Source: Oscillospiraceae bacterium (GTDB lineage: Bacteria; Bacillota; Clostridia; Oscillospirales; Ruminococcaceae). Taken from it: a DNA stretch of 64,000 nucleotides. The stretch covers positions 1 through 64,000 of the forward strand of contig JAFZPP010000005.1 of NCBI GenBank assembly GCA_017550285.1, read 5' to 3'. The notes under the pieces are model-generated. The model was not told the DNA's origin, did not search any database, and saw only the letters and a list, made by a program, of their open reading frames with translations. Shown piece by piece: positions 26,364 to 34,982 of the stretch. Position numbers and translations under genes: made by a program. Positions within the stretch are counted from its first letter, which is position 1. Every line of letters begins with the position of its first letter.

Positions 26364-27461
26364 ATGAAACTCGGAATGGTCGGACTGCCGAACGTCGGCA
26401 AAAGTACACTGTTCAATGCGCTGACAAATGCCGGCGCGGAATCCGCGAACTACCCGTTCTGCACAATCGACAAGAACGTCGGCATCGTCTCGGTGCCGGA
26501 TGCGCGGCTCGAGAAGCTCGCAGAAATCTATCAGCCGAAAAAGTTTACGCCGGCGACGCTGCAATTCGTTGATATCGCAGGTCTGGTCAAGGGCGCATCC
26601 AAGGGTGAGGGCCTCGGCAACCGCTTCCTTGCGGATATCCGCGAGGTAGATGCGATTATCCATGTTGTGCGCTGCTTTGAGGATGACAATATTGTGCATG
26701 TGGACGGCTCGATTGATCCGAAGCGGGATATTGACGTCATCAATCTGGAACTGATCTTCTCGGATATCGAGCTGATCGAGCGCCGCATTGACAAGACCGC
26801 CAAGCTCGCAAAGGGCGATAAGAAATATCAGGCGGATGTCGAGCTGCTCAAGCGTTTGCAGGCACATCTCAGCGACGAAAAACCGGCGCGCAGCTTTGAC
26901 TGCACGGAGGATGAATGGGCAGTGATTCTCGAAACACCGCTCCTCACTGCAAAGCCGGTCATTTATGCGGCGAATCTTTCCGAAGGCGATTTCTCCGGCG
27001 ACCTGAACAGCAATCCGCATTTTCAGGCGGTCGAGGCAATCGCAAAGGCGGAGAACGCTGCGGTCTTCCCGATCTGTGCGCAGATTGAAGCGGAGATTTC
27101 CGATATGGCAGAGGATGAGCAGAAGGAATTTCTTGCCGATCTCGGTCTGGAGGAATCCGGTCTGAACCGTATTATTCACGCAGGCTATGCGCTGCTCGGT
27201 CTGATCTCATTCCTGACCGGCGGCTCCGATGAGTGCCGCGCATGGACGATCCGCAAGGGGACCAAAGCGCCGCAGGCGGCCGGTAAAATCCATTCGGATT
27301 TTGAAAAGGGCTTCATCCGCGCCGAGGTCATTTCCTTCGAGGACTTCATGGCAAACGGCGGCAATATGGTCGCTGCAAAGGAAAAGGGCGTTGTCCGCAT
27401 GGAGGGCAAGACCTACGAAGTCGCCGACGGCGATATCATTACGTTCCACTTCACATCATAA
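26364..27461 (+). CDS. ychF: Redox-regulated ATPase/GTPase YchF
   Basis: 365 aa, normal YchF length. G1 GLPNVGKSTLFNAL, switch region YPFCTIDKN, G3 VDIAGLVKGAS, the atypical G4 position that gives the family its ATP preference (YAANLSE), and the C-terminal TGS domain (FLTGGSDECRAW, then ATTIHSDFEKGFIRAEV-like segment ending ITFHF). Obg-family protein that binds ribosomes and affects the oxidative stress response. AGGAGG lies before the ATG. Confidence 0.97.
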   Translation: MKLGMVGLPNVGKSTLFNALTNAGAESANYPFCTIDKNVGIVSVPDARLEKLAEIYQPKKFTPATLQFVDIAGLVKGASKGEGLGNRFLADIREVDAIIHVVRCFEDDNIVHVDGSIDPKRDIDVINLELIFSDIELIERRIDKTAKLAKGDKKYQADVELLKRLQAHLSDEKPARSFDCTEDEWAVILETPLLTAKPVIYAANLSEGDFSGDLNSNPHFQAVEAIAKAENAAVFPICAQIEAEISDMAEDEQKEFLADLGLEESGLNRIIHAGYALLGLISFLTGGSDECRAWTIRKGTKAPQAAGKIHSDFEKGFIRAEVISFEDFMANGGNMVAAKEKGVVRMEGKTYEVADGDIITFHFTS

Positions 27462-27466
27462 AGAAA

Positions 27467-27504
27467 AGCCGCTGAAATCTGATAACTTTACAGATTTCAG
27501 CGGC
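27467..27504. terminator. Bidirectional terminator
   Basis: AGCCGCTGAAATCTG / CAGATTTCAGCGGC stem between convergent ychF and the EF-G-like gene; the better T tail is on the minus strand. Same stem core as at 18786. Confidence 0.75.
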
Positions 27505-27574
27505 ATTCTCTATCTTATGATTGGCAGAGATTTGCGGACAGCGTCCCCATAATCATTCTGCCGGAGACAACTGA

Positions 27575-29665
27575 TTATTCATCCTCATCGTCATTCTTGA
27601 CGCTGGCAACAACCTCGTCGATGAGGTTTGCAGGCAGTGCTTCATAGCGCTCGAAATCGAACGTGAATTCGCCCATGCCCTTTGCGACCTGACGCAGATA
27701 CATGGTAAAGTCATGCATCTCGCGGACCGGAACCTCAGCAGCGATTGTGGTCATGCCGTCGCCGGAGGGCTCCATGCCGAGCACTCTGCCGCGGCGCTTA
27801 TTGATATCGCCCATGATATCGCCGTTCTTATCGTCAGGAATGGTGACCTTGAGGGAACCGATCGGCTCAAGCAGGATCGGATTCGCCTGCTTCATGCCTT
27901 CCTTGAATGCGAGGGAAGCAGCGATCTTGAACGCCATTTCAGAGGAATCAACAGGGTGATAGGAACCGTCGAGCAGCGTTGCCTTGATTCCGACGACCGG
28001 GCAGCCTGCGAGCACGCCCTTCTTGACGCTGTCCTGCAAGCCCTTTTCGATTGCCGGGAAGAAGTTCTTCGGGACTGCGCCGCCGAAAATCTTTTCCTCA
28101 AAGACGAGGGAATCGCTGTCGGTCGGCTCAAACTCGATCCAGACATCACCGAACTGACCGTGACCGCCGGACTGCTTCTTATGACGTCCCTGCACCTTGT
28201 CGGTCTTCTTGCGGATTGTCTCGCGGTAAGCGATCTTCGGCTCCTCGAGAACGATATCGACGCCGAACTTGCCCTTCATCTTTGCCTTGACGACATCCAG
28301 ATGCTGGTCGCCGAGACCTGCGAGCACCTGCTCCTTGGTCGTTGCATCGAGACCGAAGGAGAGCGCCTGATCCTCCTCGAGCAGTCTCTGGAGACCGTTC
28401 GAGATTTTTGCCTCGTCGCCCTGCTTGCTTGCCTTGACCGCCATGCGGTAGGTCGGGTTCGGATACTGCACCTTTGCATAGGAGAGCACCTTTGCCGCAT
28501 CACAGAGCGTATCGCCGGTGTTAGCGGAAATCTTGGTTGCAATCACGATATCGCCTGCGACCGCGGAGCTGACCTCGGTCTGCTTCTTGCCGAGCATTGT
28601 GTAGAGCTTGCCGATATGCTCGGAAGCGCCGGTCGATGCATTGACAAGGTCCTTATCGGGCGTCAGCGTGCCGGTGATGACCTTAATGAAGCTCATCTTG
28701 CCGACGAACGGGTCAGCAACGGTACGGAATACGAAAGCGGAAAGCGGAGCGGAGGAATCGACCTTGACCTCGACTTCCTTGCCGTCCTTGTCGGTTGCCT
28801 TGAGTGCGGATGCAGTCGAGGGATCCGGCATGTACTTGAGGAACTCAAGCAGCAGGTCGCAGCCGGCAGGATTCGTGCAGGAAACCGTGAAGACCGGCAT
28901 TGCACGGCCGGTACGCATTGCCTCGTGGATACCGTGGCTGATTTCCTCCTGCGTGAAGGGCTCGCCCTCGAAGAATTTTTCCATGAGCTCGTCGCTGGTC
29001 TCTGCGACAGCCTCCGAGAGACCGTCCATGAGCGAATCGGCGGTGACGCCTTCCTTATCGTTGAGCACGATGCCGGTTGCATCGGCTGCAACGGAAACGC
29101 CCTTCTTATCATAGGTATAGGACTTCATTCTGCCGAGGTGGACGAGCGATTTGAACTGATTGTTGACGATCTCCGGTACGATAACCGGGCAGACGGCTGC
29201 GCCGAAATTCTCCTTGAGAGAGTTGAGAACGGTATAGAAATCCTGATTCGGGTCGTCGATCTTCGTGACGACGAAGAGGATATGCTTGCCGAGCTTCTTG
29301 GCTGCCTGGAACGCCTTGATCGTTCCGACATGGACGCCGGACTTTGCGGATACGCAGATAATGACAGTGTCGCCTGCATAAACGCCTTCATTGGTTGCGG
29401 CTGCAAAATCAATCAGACCGGGAACATCCAGCAGATTGATCTTGAAATCGCTGTATTCAAAACTCGCGAGCGAGAGATTGATTGAATATTTGCGCTTGAT
29501 CTCCTCCGGATCAAAATCGCAAACGGTATTTCCGTCTGCTGCTTTTCCGATACGGTCGATGATACCGGCACGATAGAGCAGTGCTTCAGCAAGAGCGGTC
29601 TTACCGCAGCCGCTGTGTCCGGTGAGAACGATGTTTTTGATTTTTGCGGTGTCTAAGTTTTTCAT
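27575..29665 (-). CDS. Elongation factor G-like translational GTPase (not canonical FusA)
   Basis: 696 aa. Five-domain EF-G architecture with a GTPase domain at the N-terminus. P loop is GHSGCGKT instead of the canonical GHIDAGKT, G3 is DVPG and G4 TKID, which mark the EF-G-like subfamily seen beside true EF-G in many Firmicutes. Domain IV begins RETIRKK...GRHKKQSGGHGQFGDV, and domain V ends with the EVPVREMHDFTMYLRQVAKGMGEF segment. Start MKNLD at 29665 with AGGAGA upstream. Role likely in ribosome rescue or recycling; a tetracycline-protection role is unlikely. Confidence 0.9.
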   Translation of the reverse strand: MKNLDTAKIKNIVLTGHSGCGKTALAEALLYRAGIIDRIGKAADGNTVCDFDPEEIKRKYSINLSLASFEYSDFKINLLDVPGLIDFAAATNEGVYAGDTVIICVSAKSGVHVGTIKAFQAAKKLGKHILFVVTKIDDPNQDFYTVLNSLKENFGAAVCPVIVPEIVNNQFKSLVHLGRMKSYTYDKKGVSVAADATGIVLNDKEGVTADSLMDGLSEAVAETSDELMEKFFEGEPFTQEEISHGIHEAMRTGRAMPVFTVSCTNPAGCDLLLEFLKYMPDPSTASALKATDKDGKEVEVKVDSSAPLSAFVFRTVADPFVGKMSFIKVITGTLTPDKDLVNASTGASEHIGKLYTMLGKKQTEVSSAVAGDIVIATKISANTGDTLCDAAKVLSYAKVQYPNPTYRMAVKASKQGDEAKISNGLQRLLEEDQALSFGLDATTKEQVLAGLGDQHLDVVKAKMKGKFGVDIVLEEPKIAYRETIRKKTDKVQGRHKKQSGGHGQFGDVWIEFEPTDSDSLVFEEKIFGGAVPKNFFPAIEKGLQDSVKKGVLAGCPVVGIKATLLDGSYHPVDSSEMAFKIAASLAFKEGMKQANPILLEPIGSLKVTIPDDKNGDIMGDINKRRGRVLGMEPSGDGMTTIAAEVPVREMHDFTMYLRQVAKGMGEFTFDFERYEALPANLIDEVVASVKNDDEDE

Positions 29666-29778
29666 GTGTGAGACTCTCCTTACTGCCGCATGCGCCGACA
29701 TAGATCCGATGCGAAAATTTCGGAAACACGCGATTTTTGAAAAACGGGCTGTCTGGCGCAAACGGAATTTATACGCTT

Positions 29779-29807
29779 ATTATACCATGTGTTAAAAATC
29801 CTTGCAA
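29779..29807 (-). promoter_or_regulatory. Promoter of the EF-G-like gene
   Basis: Minus strand: TTGCAA, 17 nt, TATAAT, 114 bp upstream of the start. Confidence 0.65.
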
Positions 29808-29932
29808 GTGTGAAAATCATTTTCTACGTTTTACCGAAAATCAGGCTTTCCGTTTGTGCATTTTCACAAGATATTTTACGCAATTACCGGAATTACAGTG
29901 ATAGATAAACTATCATCTGATTACACACAGGA

Positions 29933-29986
29933 TTGAAAACCGGATTCTCAGCTTGTCGCTGCCGGTGCTGAGAACACTGTTTTCAA
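29933..29986. repeat. Interrupted inverted repeat between divergent promoters
   Basis: TTGAAAAC cgga TTCTCAGC n14 GCTGAGAA cact GTTTTCAA: two perfect 8-bp stem blocks separated by a symmetric 4+4 internal loop. It lies between the EF-G-like promoter (29807) and the GH74 promoter (30053), inside neither transcript, so it could be a cruciform or an operator. Confidence 0.5.
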
Positions 29987-30052
29987 GCTGACAGTGCAAA
30001 AATCACCGCCGCAGAAAAGGAACAATCGGACAGCATATTTCATTATTAGGCA

Positions 30053-30082
30053 TTGAAACCCGTGCGGAAAACATGATATAAT
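30053..30082 (+). promoter_or_regulatory. GH74 promoter
   Basis: TTGAAA, 18 nt, TATAAT, 82 bp before the ATG at 30165. Confidence 0.6.
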
Positions 30083-30164
30083 ATAGCAGGCTGAGGCAGT
30101 TACGGGCGCCGCAGCCGAAAGAAACCGCAAATCCACAATATTTTATTTTCGAGAGGTTATCATT

Positions 30165-32888
30165 ATGAAAAAAACTGCACTGCGGCATATTCTCGCCGCG
30201 CTGACGGCAGTTTCCCTGCTCGGAGCGGCTGTTCCGCTCACGGGCACGGTCTCTGCTGCCGCAACAAAGGACATCTCCGACACGATGACATGGGGCACGC
30301 TGCGCATCGGCGGCGGCGGCTTCGTCTCCGGTATTGTCACCGGAAAAAAGGTTATGTATGCACGTACCGACGTCGGCGGTGCATACCGCTACAATTACGA
30401 AACAGAGGCATGGGAGCAGCTCTTCGGCTTCATCACCGATGCAGACCGCGGCCTGCTTTCCGTCGATGCCATGGCAATCGACCCGACCGATGACAATACG
30501 GTCTATTTCCTCTGCGGCTGCGCTTACTTCTCCTCTGAGAAGACGGTTGTCTTCAAGACGACTGACGGCGGCAAGACCTTCAAGGAAATCAATATCACAA
30601 ACCTGATTAAGGTCATGGGCAACGGCGACGGCAGACAGTTCGGCGAGTCGATCGCAGTCGATCCGGATAACCCGAAGGTGATCTATGCCGGCGGCGATGT
30701 GACCTCGGATGAAAATTCCAAGTCTGCGCTGATCAAGTCCACAGACGGCGGCGAGACATGGGCGCCGGTCATCGGCTATGACGATCTCGGACTTTTCTCC
30801 GAAACGACCCTCTGGCCGACATGGACGGAGAATGTTGCGCGCTGCACGATGAAGGGCGCATATCAGACGCAGAACGGCGTCTCTGCAATCGCAATCACCG
30901 GCGGCAAGGTCTATGTCGCAACGGCAAAATCCGGCGTTGCAAACGTCCATGTTGCCGATGTCAAGTCGGACAAGTTCACGGCGCTTTCCAAGGATCTTCC
31001 GACGGAATATTATCCTTCCCGCATCAATGTCGATCCGAGCGGCAGACTGCTCATCAGCTATATGGCAGGTCTGGCATTTCAGGGTACGGCAGGCGGCGGC
31101 TACCGCTATGATCCGAAAGCCGGCACGGTCGAAAAATTCGATCTCGAGGGCGGCTACGGCTCGATCTGGGCGGACCCTTCCAATCCCGACCACATGATCG
31201 CAGGTACCTGCGGCTGCTGGAAGGATCAGGAATGGGAGCCGTGGACAGAGGAGCACGGTCCGGCATGGGGCGACCAGTATTTCCGTTCCTTCGACGGCGG
31301 CAAGACATGGGAGAACTTTACCCCCGGCAAGACCAAGGGCTGGAATCAGCCGCTCATCTCCAATTATTTGCAGGACGGCGGCTATGCATGGATTCGTGAT
31401 AAGGCGATCCACTGGTCCGGTACGGTTGTGACGGACCCGCGCAATCCGGACAGAATGTTCATTACATCCGGAAACGGCGTGTTTATCTGCACGAATCTCT
31501 GGAGTCAGGATGAAGACAATCTCCCGACCTTCACCTTCCATCCGGACGGCATTGAGGAGGTCGTTTCGCTCGACTTCACCAGTACGCCGGACGGTCTGAA
31601 TCTCTCTGCAATCGGCGACTATGACGGCTTCGTGCATGACGATGTGTATTCGATTCCGCCGCAGTATAATCCGAATATGGGCAGCACCTCCGCAATCGCG
31701 GTCTGCCCGCAGGATACGAATGTCTGGGCAAGAACCGCAAACGGCGACGGCAACAATACCGGCAGCGCATTCTATACGCTCGACCGCGGCAAGACTTGGA
31801 CACCGTTTACACCTGCTGCAACCGGCGGCAAGCTCTCGATTACCATGCTCTCTAAGGGCAAATACCGCATTCTCAATTCCAGCGCATCGGGCGGCGTCAG
31901 CTATTCCGATGACCTCGGCAAGACATGGTCGAAGTGTGAGGGTATCTCCGCATCCAAGACCGTCTATACGCTTGTCGATCCCAACGATGCGTCCATTGTC
32001 TATGCATCCGGCGTCCAGCATAATGATTACTGGGCATCCGACATCAGCAAGAAGGAACCGACGCTGGAAGAATCCCACTACGGCTTCTTCATCAGCAAGG
32101 ACTACGGCAAGACCTTTACCGGTCAGACGATCTGCCGCTATGATATGTGTGACAGCACCGGTGATCCGGCTTATATTACGAAGGATACGATTGCAATGGC
32201 TGCGGGCTGGGAAGGCATGTATATCCTGACTGACGGCGCATCCAAGGCGGAGAAGCTGGATACTGTGTTCTATGCAAAAACCGTCGGCTACGGTGCACCG
32301 GAAAAGACCGGCGGCATCAATACGCTGTATATGTACGGCAAGCCGCAGGAGACCGATCCGGAGGGCATCTACCGTTCGACAGATGCGGGCAAAACATGGG
32401 TCTGCATCAATACCGATCACCTCTACGGCGGTACGGGCAACGGCAATTATCTCTGCGGCGATATGAGCACATTCGGCAAGGTCTATATGTCCACGGTCGG
32501 CTGCGGCATCGTGTACGGCGAGATCACGGGCACCTCGAAGCCCCCTGTCACCACTGCAACAACTGCGACCACGAAGAAGACCACTACGACAACGACCGCG
32601 AAGACTGAGAGCAGCGCTTCGACGAGCACGAACAAGGATAAGACAACTGAGACCGGTGCGAAGAACACGGTCTGGGGCGATGCGAACTGCGACGGTGAAA
32701 TTGATGTATCCGATGCGGTTCTCGTGGCACGCTTTGCTGCCGAGGATAAAACAGTGCAGATCACCGCGGAAGGCAAGCAAAATGCGGATGTATCGCACAA
32801 CGGGAATATTGATGCGGATGATACGCTGCAAATTCTGCGCTATATCAGCAAGCTCATAACGGCTGCGGATCTGGCACCGAAAGCGTAA
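30165..32888 (+). CDS. Cellulosomal xyloglucanase (GH74 with dockerin)
   Basis: 907 aa. Signal peptide (1-32), then the double seven-bladed propeller of GH74 (about 38-790) with recurring Asp-box-like motifs (STDGGETW, SFDGGKTW, STDAGKTW). Catalytic Asp69 lies in YARTDVGGAYR; the second is expected in AIGDYDGFVHDD (around Asp485). A Thr-rich linker (about 792-830) leads to a dockerin whose repeats are DANCDGEIDVSDAVLVARF and a degenerate second loop (VSHNGNIDADDTLQILRYI). It cuts the xyloglucan backbone outside the cell. The first dockerin helix is almost identical to that of the GH53 enzyme, so both likely bind the same cohesin class. Confidence 0.95.
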   Translation: MKKTALRHILAALTAVSLLGAAVPLTGTVSAAATKDISDTMTWGTLRIGGGGFVSGIVTGKKVMYARTDVGGAYRYNYETEAWEQLFGFITDADRGLLSVDAMAIDPTDDNTVYFLCGCAYFSSEKTVVFKTTDGGKTFKEINITNLIKVMGNGDGRQFGESIAVDPDNPKVIYAGGDVTSDENSKSALIKSTDGGETWAPVIGYDDLGLFSETTLWPTWTENVARCTMKGAYQTQNGVSAIAITGGKVYVATAKSGVANVHVADVKSDKFTALSKDLPTEYYPSRINVDPSGRLLISYMAGLAFQGTAGGGYRYDPKAGTVEKFDLEGGYGSIWADPSNPDHMIAGTCGCWKDQEWEPWTEEHGPAWGDQYFRSFDGGKTWENFTPGKTKGWNQPLISNYLQDGGYAWIRDKAIHWSGTVVTDPRNPDRMFITSGNGVFICTNLWSQDEDNLPTFTFHPDGIEEVVSLDFTSTPDGLNLSAIGDYDGFVHDDVYSIPPQYNPNMGSTSAIAVCPQDTNVWARTANGDGNNTGSAFYTLDRGKTWTPFTPAATGGKLSITMLSKGKYRILNSSASGGVSYSDDLGKTWSKCEGISASKTVYTLVDPNDASIVYASGVQHNDYWASDISKKEPTLEESHYGFFISKDYGKTFTGQTICRYDMCDSTGDPAYITKDTIAMAAGWEGMYILTDGASKAEKLDTVFYAKTVGYGAPEKTGGINTLYMYGKPQETDPEGIYRSTDAGKTWVCINTDHLYGGTGNGNYLCGDMSTFGKVYMSTVGCGIVYGEITGTSKPPVTTATTATTKKTTTTTTAKTESSASTSTNKDKTTETGAKNTVWGDANCDGEIDVSDAVLVARFAAEDKTVQITAEGKQNADVSHNGNIDADDTLQILRYISKLITAADLAPKA

Positions 32889-32904
32889 ACCGGTTTCTGA
32901 TGCA

Positions 32905-32942
32905 AACGGCAGATGCTTTTCAGAAGGCATCTGCCGTTTTTT
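32905..32942 (+). terminator. GH74 terminator
   Basis: Stem AAACGGCAGATGC / GCATCTGCCGTTT with T6 tail, 16 bp after the stop. Confidence 0.9.
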
Positions 32943-32954
32943 ATCTGTGAATGC

Positions 32955-32983
32955 TTGACCTGATGTGGAAGATGTGGTATAAT
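32955..32983 (+). promoter_or_regulatory. Promoter of the (now split) tRNA-Arg locus
   Basis: TTGACC, 17 nt, TATAAT, 36 bp upstream of the first tRNA 5' half at 33020. It lies in chromosomal DNA just left of the element, and no good promoter was found directly before the intact tRNA at 33186, so it probably transcribes through both halves into that tRNA. Confidence 0.7.
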
Positions 32984-33019
32984 ATGAGTGCTGTGTGGTG
33001 TCCGCGCAGTGAAATATAT

Positions 33020-33058
33020 GCCCCGATAGCTCAGTAGGATAGAGTGGCTGCCTCCTAA
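33020..33058 (+). pseudogene. 5' half of the chromosomal tRNA-Arg(CCU) gene, split by the element
   Basis: Acceptor strand GCCCCGA, D arm, 5' anticodon stem GCTGC and loop CTCCTAA are intact, then homology stops. The missing partner GCAGC and the whole T arm lie 21.6 kb away at 54660-54701. CTGCCTCCTAA is shared by both junctions (33048-33058 and 54656-54666). Confidence 0.8.
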
Positions 33059-33102
33059 ACTATCAACCGGGCGATTGCCTTTTCTGTTATTTTTTATGAT
33101 AT

Positions 33103-33141
33103 GTCCCAGTACCTCAGCTGGATAGAGGATCCGCCTCCTAA
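33103..33141 (+). pseudogene. Orphan 5' half of a different tRNA-Arg(CCU)
   Basis: GTCCCAG acceptor strand, D arm CCTC/GAGG, anticodon stem TCCGC and loop CTCCTAA, after which the sequence does not fold (GAGTATTTTT). It differs at many positions from the other two copies, so it derives from another tRNA-Arg gene, and it breaks at exactly the same point, the integration site. Confidence 0.7.
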
Positions 33142-33185
33142 GAGTATTTTTCTCTCACGCAATAATCTGTTTTATATAATTATAA

Positions 33186-33259
33186 GCCCCGATAGCTCAG
33201 TAGGATAGAGCGGGTGCCTCCTAAGCACCAGGCCATCGGTTCGATTCCGGTTCGGGGTG
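33186..33259 (+). tRNA. tRNA-Arg (anticodon CCU), carried by the element
   Basis: 74 nt cloverleaf: acceptor GCCCCGA / TCGGGGT (G1-U72 wobble) with discriminator G, D stem GCTC/GAGC, anticodon stem GGTGC/GCACC with loop CTCCTAA (anticodon 33220-33222), T stem ATCGG/CCGGT with loop TTCGATT. CCA is not encoded. Compared with the reassembled chromosomal tRNA it has one compensatory pair change in the anticodon stem and a G-C for G-U in the D stem, so both molecules fold. Confidence 0.93.
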
Positions 33260-33262
33260 TTT

Positions 33263-33305
33263 GATTATGGCGAAAATGCGTGAAAAACGCGTTTTCGCCA
33301 TAATC
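33263..33305 (+). terminator. Hairpin after tRNA-Arg
   Basis: GATTATGGCGAAAA / TTTTCGCCATAATC, extended inward by GCGT/ACGC with one mismatch. It starts 3 bp after the tRNA and is the likely 3' end of its transcript. Confidence 0.65.
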
Positions 33306-33417
33306 CATTTTAGACCTTTGTAGATGGCGAAGGACTAATCGTGCAAAGCAAAAGATGCGGTTCTTTGGCTGAGCAATATAGTTTCAATTACGATTATGAA
33401 GCACGCTGAAAACTCAA

Positions 33418-33440
33418 AATCTTCAAAGAATCTTCAAATC
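33418..33440. repeat. Direct repeats resembling integrase arm sites
   Basis: AATCTTCAAA occurs at 33418-33427 and 33429-33438, 11 bp apart, between the tRNA and the integrase. TCTTCAAATC (33431-33440) recurs at 54510-54519 near the right end of the element. Confidence 0.4.
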
Positions 33441-33481
33441 AAGCGATAATCCGGTTATTTCTTCTAATGGTTCTAAACTCT

Positions 33482-34978
33482 CTATTTAGCATCGTTTTTG
33501 AGAGGATCATCGTCAATATTTGAAGGGTTTGCAGTGAGCGATTCCAGTTTTTGAAAAAGCTCTTTCTGCTGATCTTCTGAAAGCGATTGAAGCAGAGACC
33601 AAAAGCTATCCGGCGTAATCTGTTTATTCCGATCCTGCTCAGCTGCTTTGTGCGCTTTTTCAGCTTCCAAAGGCTCGAATACTACCGCATCCAGTTGTCT
33701 GGCAATTTCTTTTCGATGCTCTTCAACCGGGGATAAATAAATCCGGGTGAGCATCTCTGTTGTCGAATGTCCCATGTTTGCCTGCACTGCCTTAATATCA
33801 TTGCCTGAAACAGCCATCTGAATCGTGGCTCCCGAATGACGAAGGCTGTAAAGCTGGACCTGCTTGAGCGAACAAAACGATACATACTTATTGAAGCGCT
33901 TGGTCATAAGCTCGTCTGTATAAGGGCGTCCGTTTTTCTGATGAAAAACAAGGTCAAAATCCTGATAGGCACCCTTATAATTCTTCTTGTACTCTTCATC
34001 CTGCGCTTTTTGAATCAGCAGTCTGCGCAGCACATAATCCGGGATATAGTTATCTCGGTCGCTGCGTTCGGTTTTAACTTCCTTCAAAAACAATGCACTT
34101 TTGCTGTTGGGGACTTCATTTGGAAACTGAAAATGGATCACCGTCCCAGTGCGACGGATATCCTCAAATGTCAGCCGGGCGAGTTCACTACGAATATTCA
34201 ATTTTCCGATTGTGTCATGCTCTGACAGCTCGATGTCAGACCAGCGGAGCCCCAAAATCTCCCCCGATCTCAGCACACAAGCACACATAAAGCTGATGAT
34301 CAGCTCCAATTCACGGTCAGGACACTTGCGGAGAGCTTCCTGCACTTCCTCCAATGTCCACTGCTTTCTCTTGAACGGCTTTTCTCTGGGCAAAGATACT
34401 TCATTGGCTGGATTCACTGTAATCACTCCTAACTGAACGGCATACTTAAAGGCTGGACGAAGGATTTTATGAATCTCCTTAATGGTACGGGCTGAAATAT
34501 TAGGGTTTTCCGGGTCTCTCGGATGAATTGACGGATGGTTCTGCAAATCTTGATAGTATAATTGAATATAAGGTGTGTCTACGACATCAACAGTATCATC
34601 ACCGATATATGGATAGATATAGTTTTCTGCTAAATGCCTGTTAGAATAGGCTGTTCGGGCTTGCCACTCCCCGTCCCGGCATTTCTTTTCCATATATCGT
34701 TCAATCAACTCTTGGTTTTTCATGCCATTCGATGATTCTGTATTCGCATAATGAAGAGGCTTTTTCTTGGCATATCGCGGCTTTTTGTAGATTACACCCT
34801 TGTCCTCCGCTTTTTGAACGAGAGGCAACAATTCGTCTGCTTCCTCTTTGTTTTTGCATTTGTGCCAATGCTGAGGTTTTTTGCCGGAATGAATCATCTC
34901 ATATTCTTCGTCATGATAAGTCTGTATGACATAGTATCGGTCTTCTTTTTTCAGCCTTTTTACGAAAATCGAAGCCAT
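33482..34978 (-). CDS. int: Element integrase (tyrosine recombinase)
   Basis: 498 aa; MASIF at 34978 begins 4 nt after the stop of the excisionase-like gene, so the two are coupled. N-terminal arm-binding part, SAM-like core-binding domain (about 85-190) and a catalytic domain with Arg in CVLRSGEILGLRW, Arg in LYSLRHSGAT (the usual first His of HxxR is Tyr here), His in MGHSTTEM and nucleophile Tyr in TRIYLSP. A C-terminal extension of about 70 residues is charged. Its place beside the left tRNA junction makes it the enzyme for the tRNA-Arg insertion. Confidence 0.92.
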   Translation of the reverse strand: MASIFVKRLKKEDRYYVIQTYHDEEYEMIHSGKKPQHWHKCKNKEEADELLPLVQKAEDKGVIYKKPRYAKKKPLHYANTESSNGMKNQELIERYMEKKCRDGEWQARTAYSNRHLAENYIYPYIGDDTVDVVDTPYIQLYYQDLQNHPSIHPRDPENPNISARTIKEIHKILRPAFKYAVQLGVITVNPANEVSLPREKPFKRKQWTLEEVQEALRKCPDRELELIISFMCACVLRSGEILGLRWSDIELSEHDTIGKLNIRSELARLTFEDIRRTGTVIHFQFPNEVPNSKSALFLKEVKTERSDRDNYIPDYVLRRLLIQKAQDEEYKKNYKGAYQDFDLVFHQKNGRPYTDELMTKRFNKYVSFCSLKQVQLYSLRHSGATIQMAVSGNDIKAVQANMGHSTTEMLTRIYLSPVEEHRKEIARQLDAVVFEPLEAEKAHKAAEQDRNKQITPDSFWSLLQSLSEDQQKELFQKLESLTANPSNIDDDPLKNDAK

Positions 34979-34982
34979 TTTG

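Noticed and set aside
33103-33176. Third complete tRNA
   Set aside because: After the anticodon loop no 3' stem, T arm or acceptor strand can be formed; it is only a 5' half.
33152-33180. Own promoter for the intact tRNA (TATAAT at 33175)
   Set aside because: The -10 would lie only 5 nt before the tRNA and there is no -35, so the upstream promoter at 32955 is preferred.
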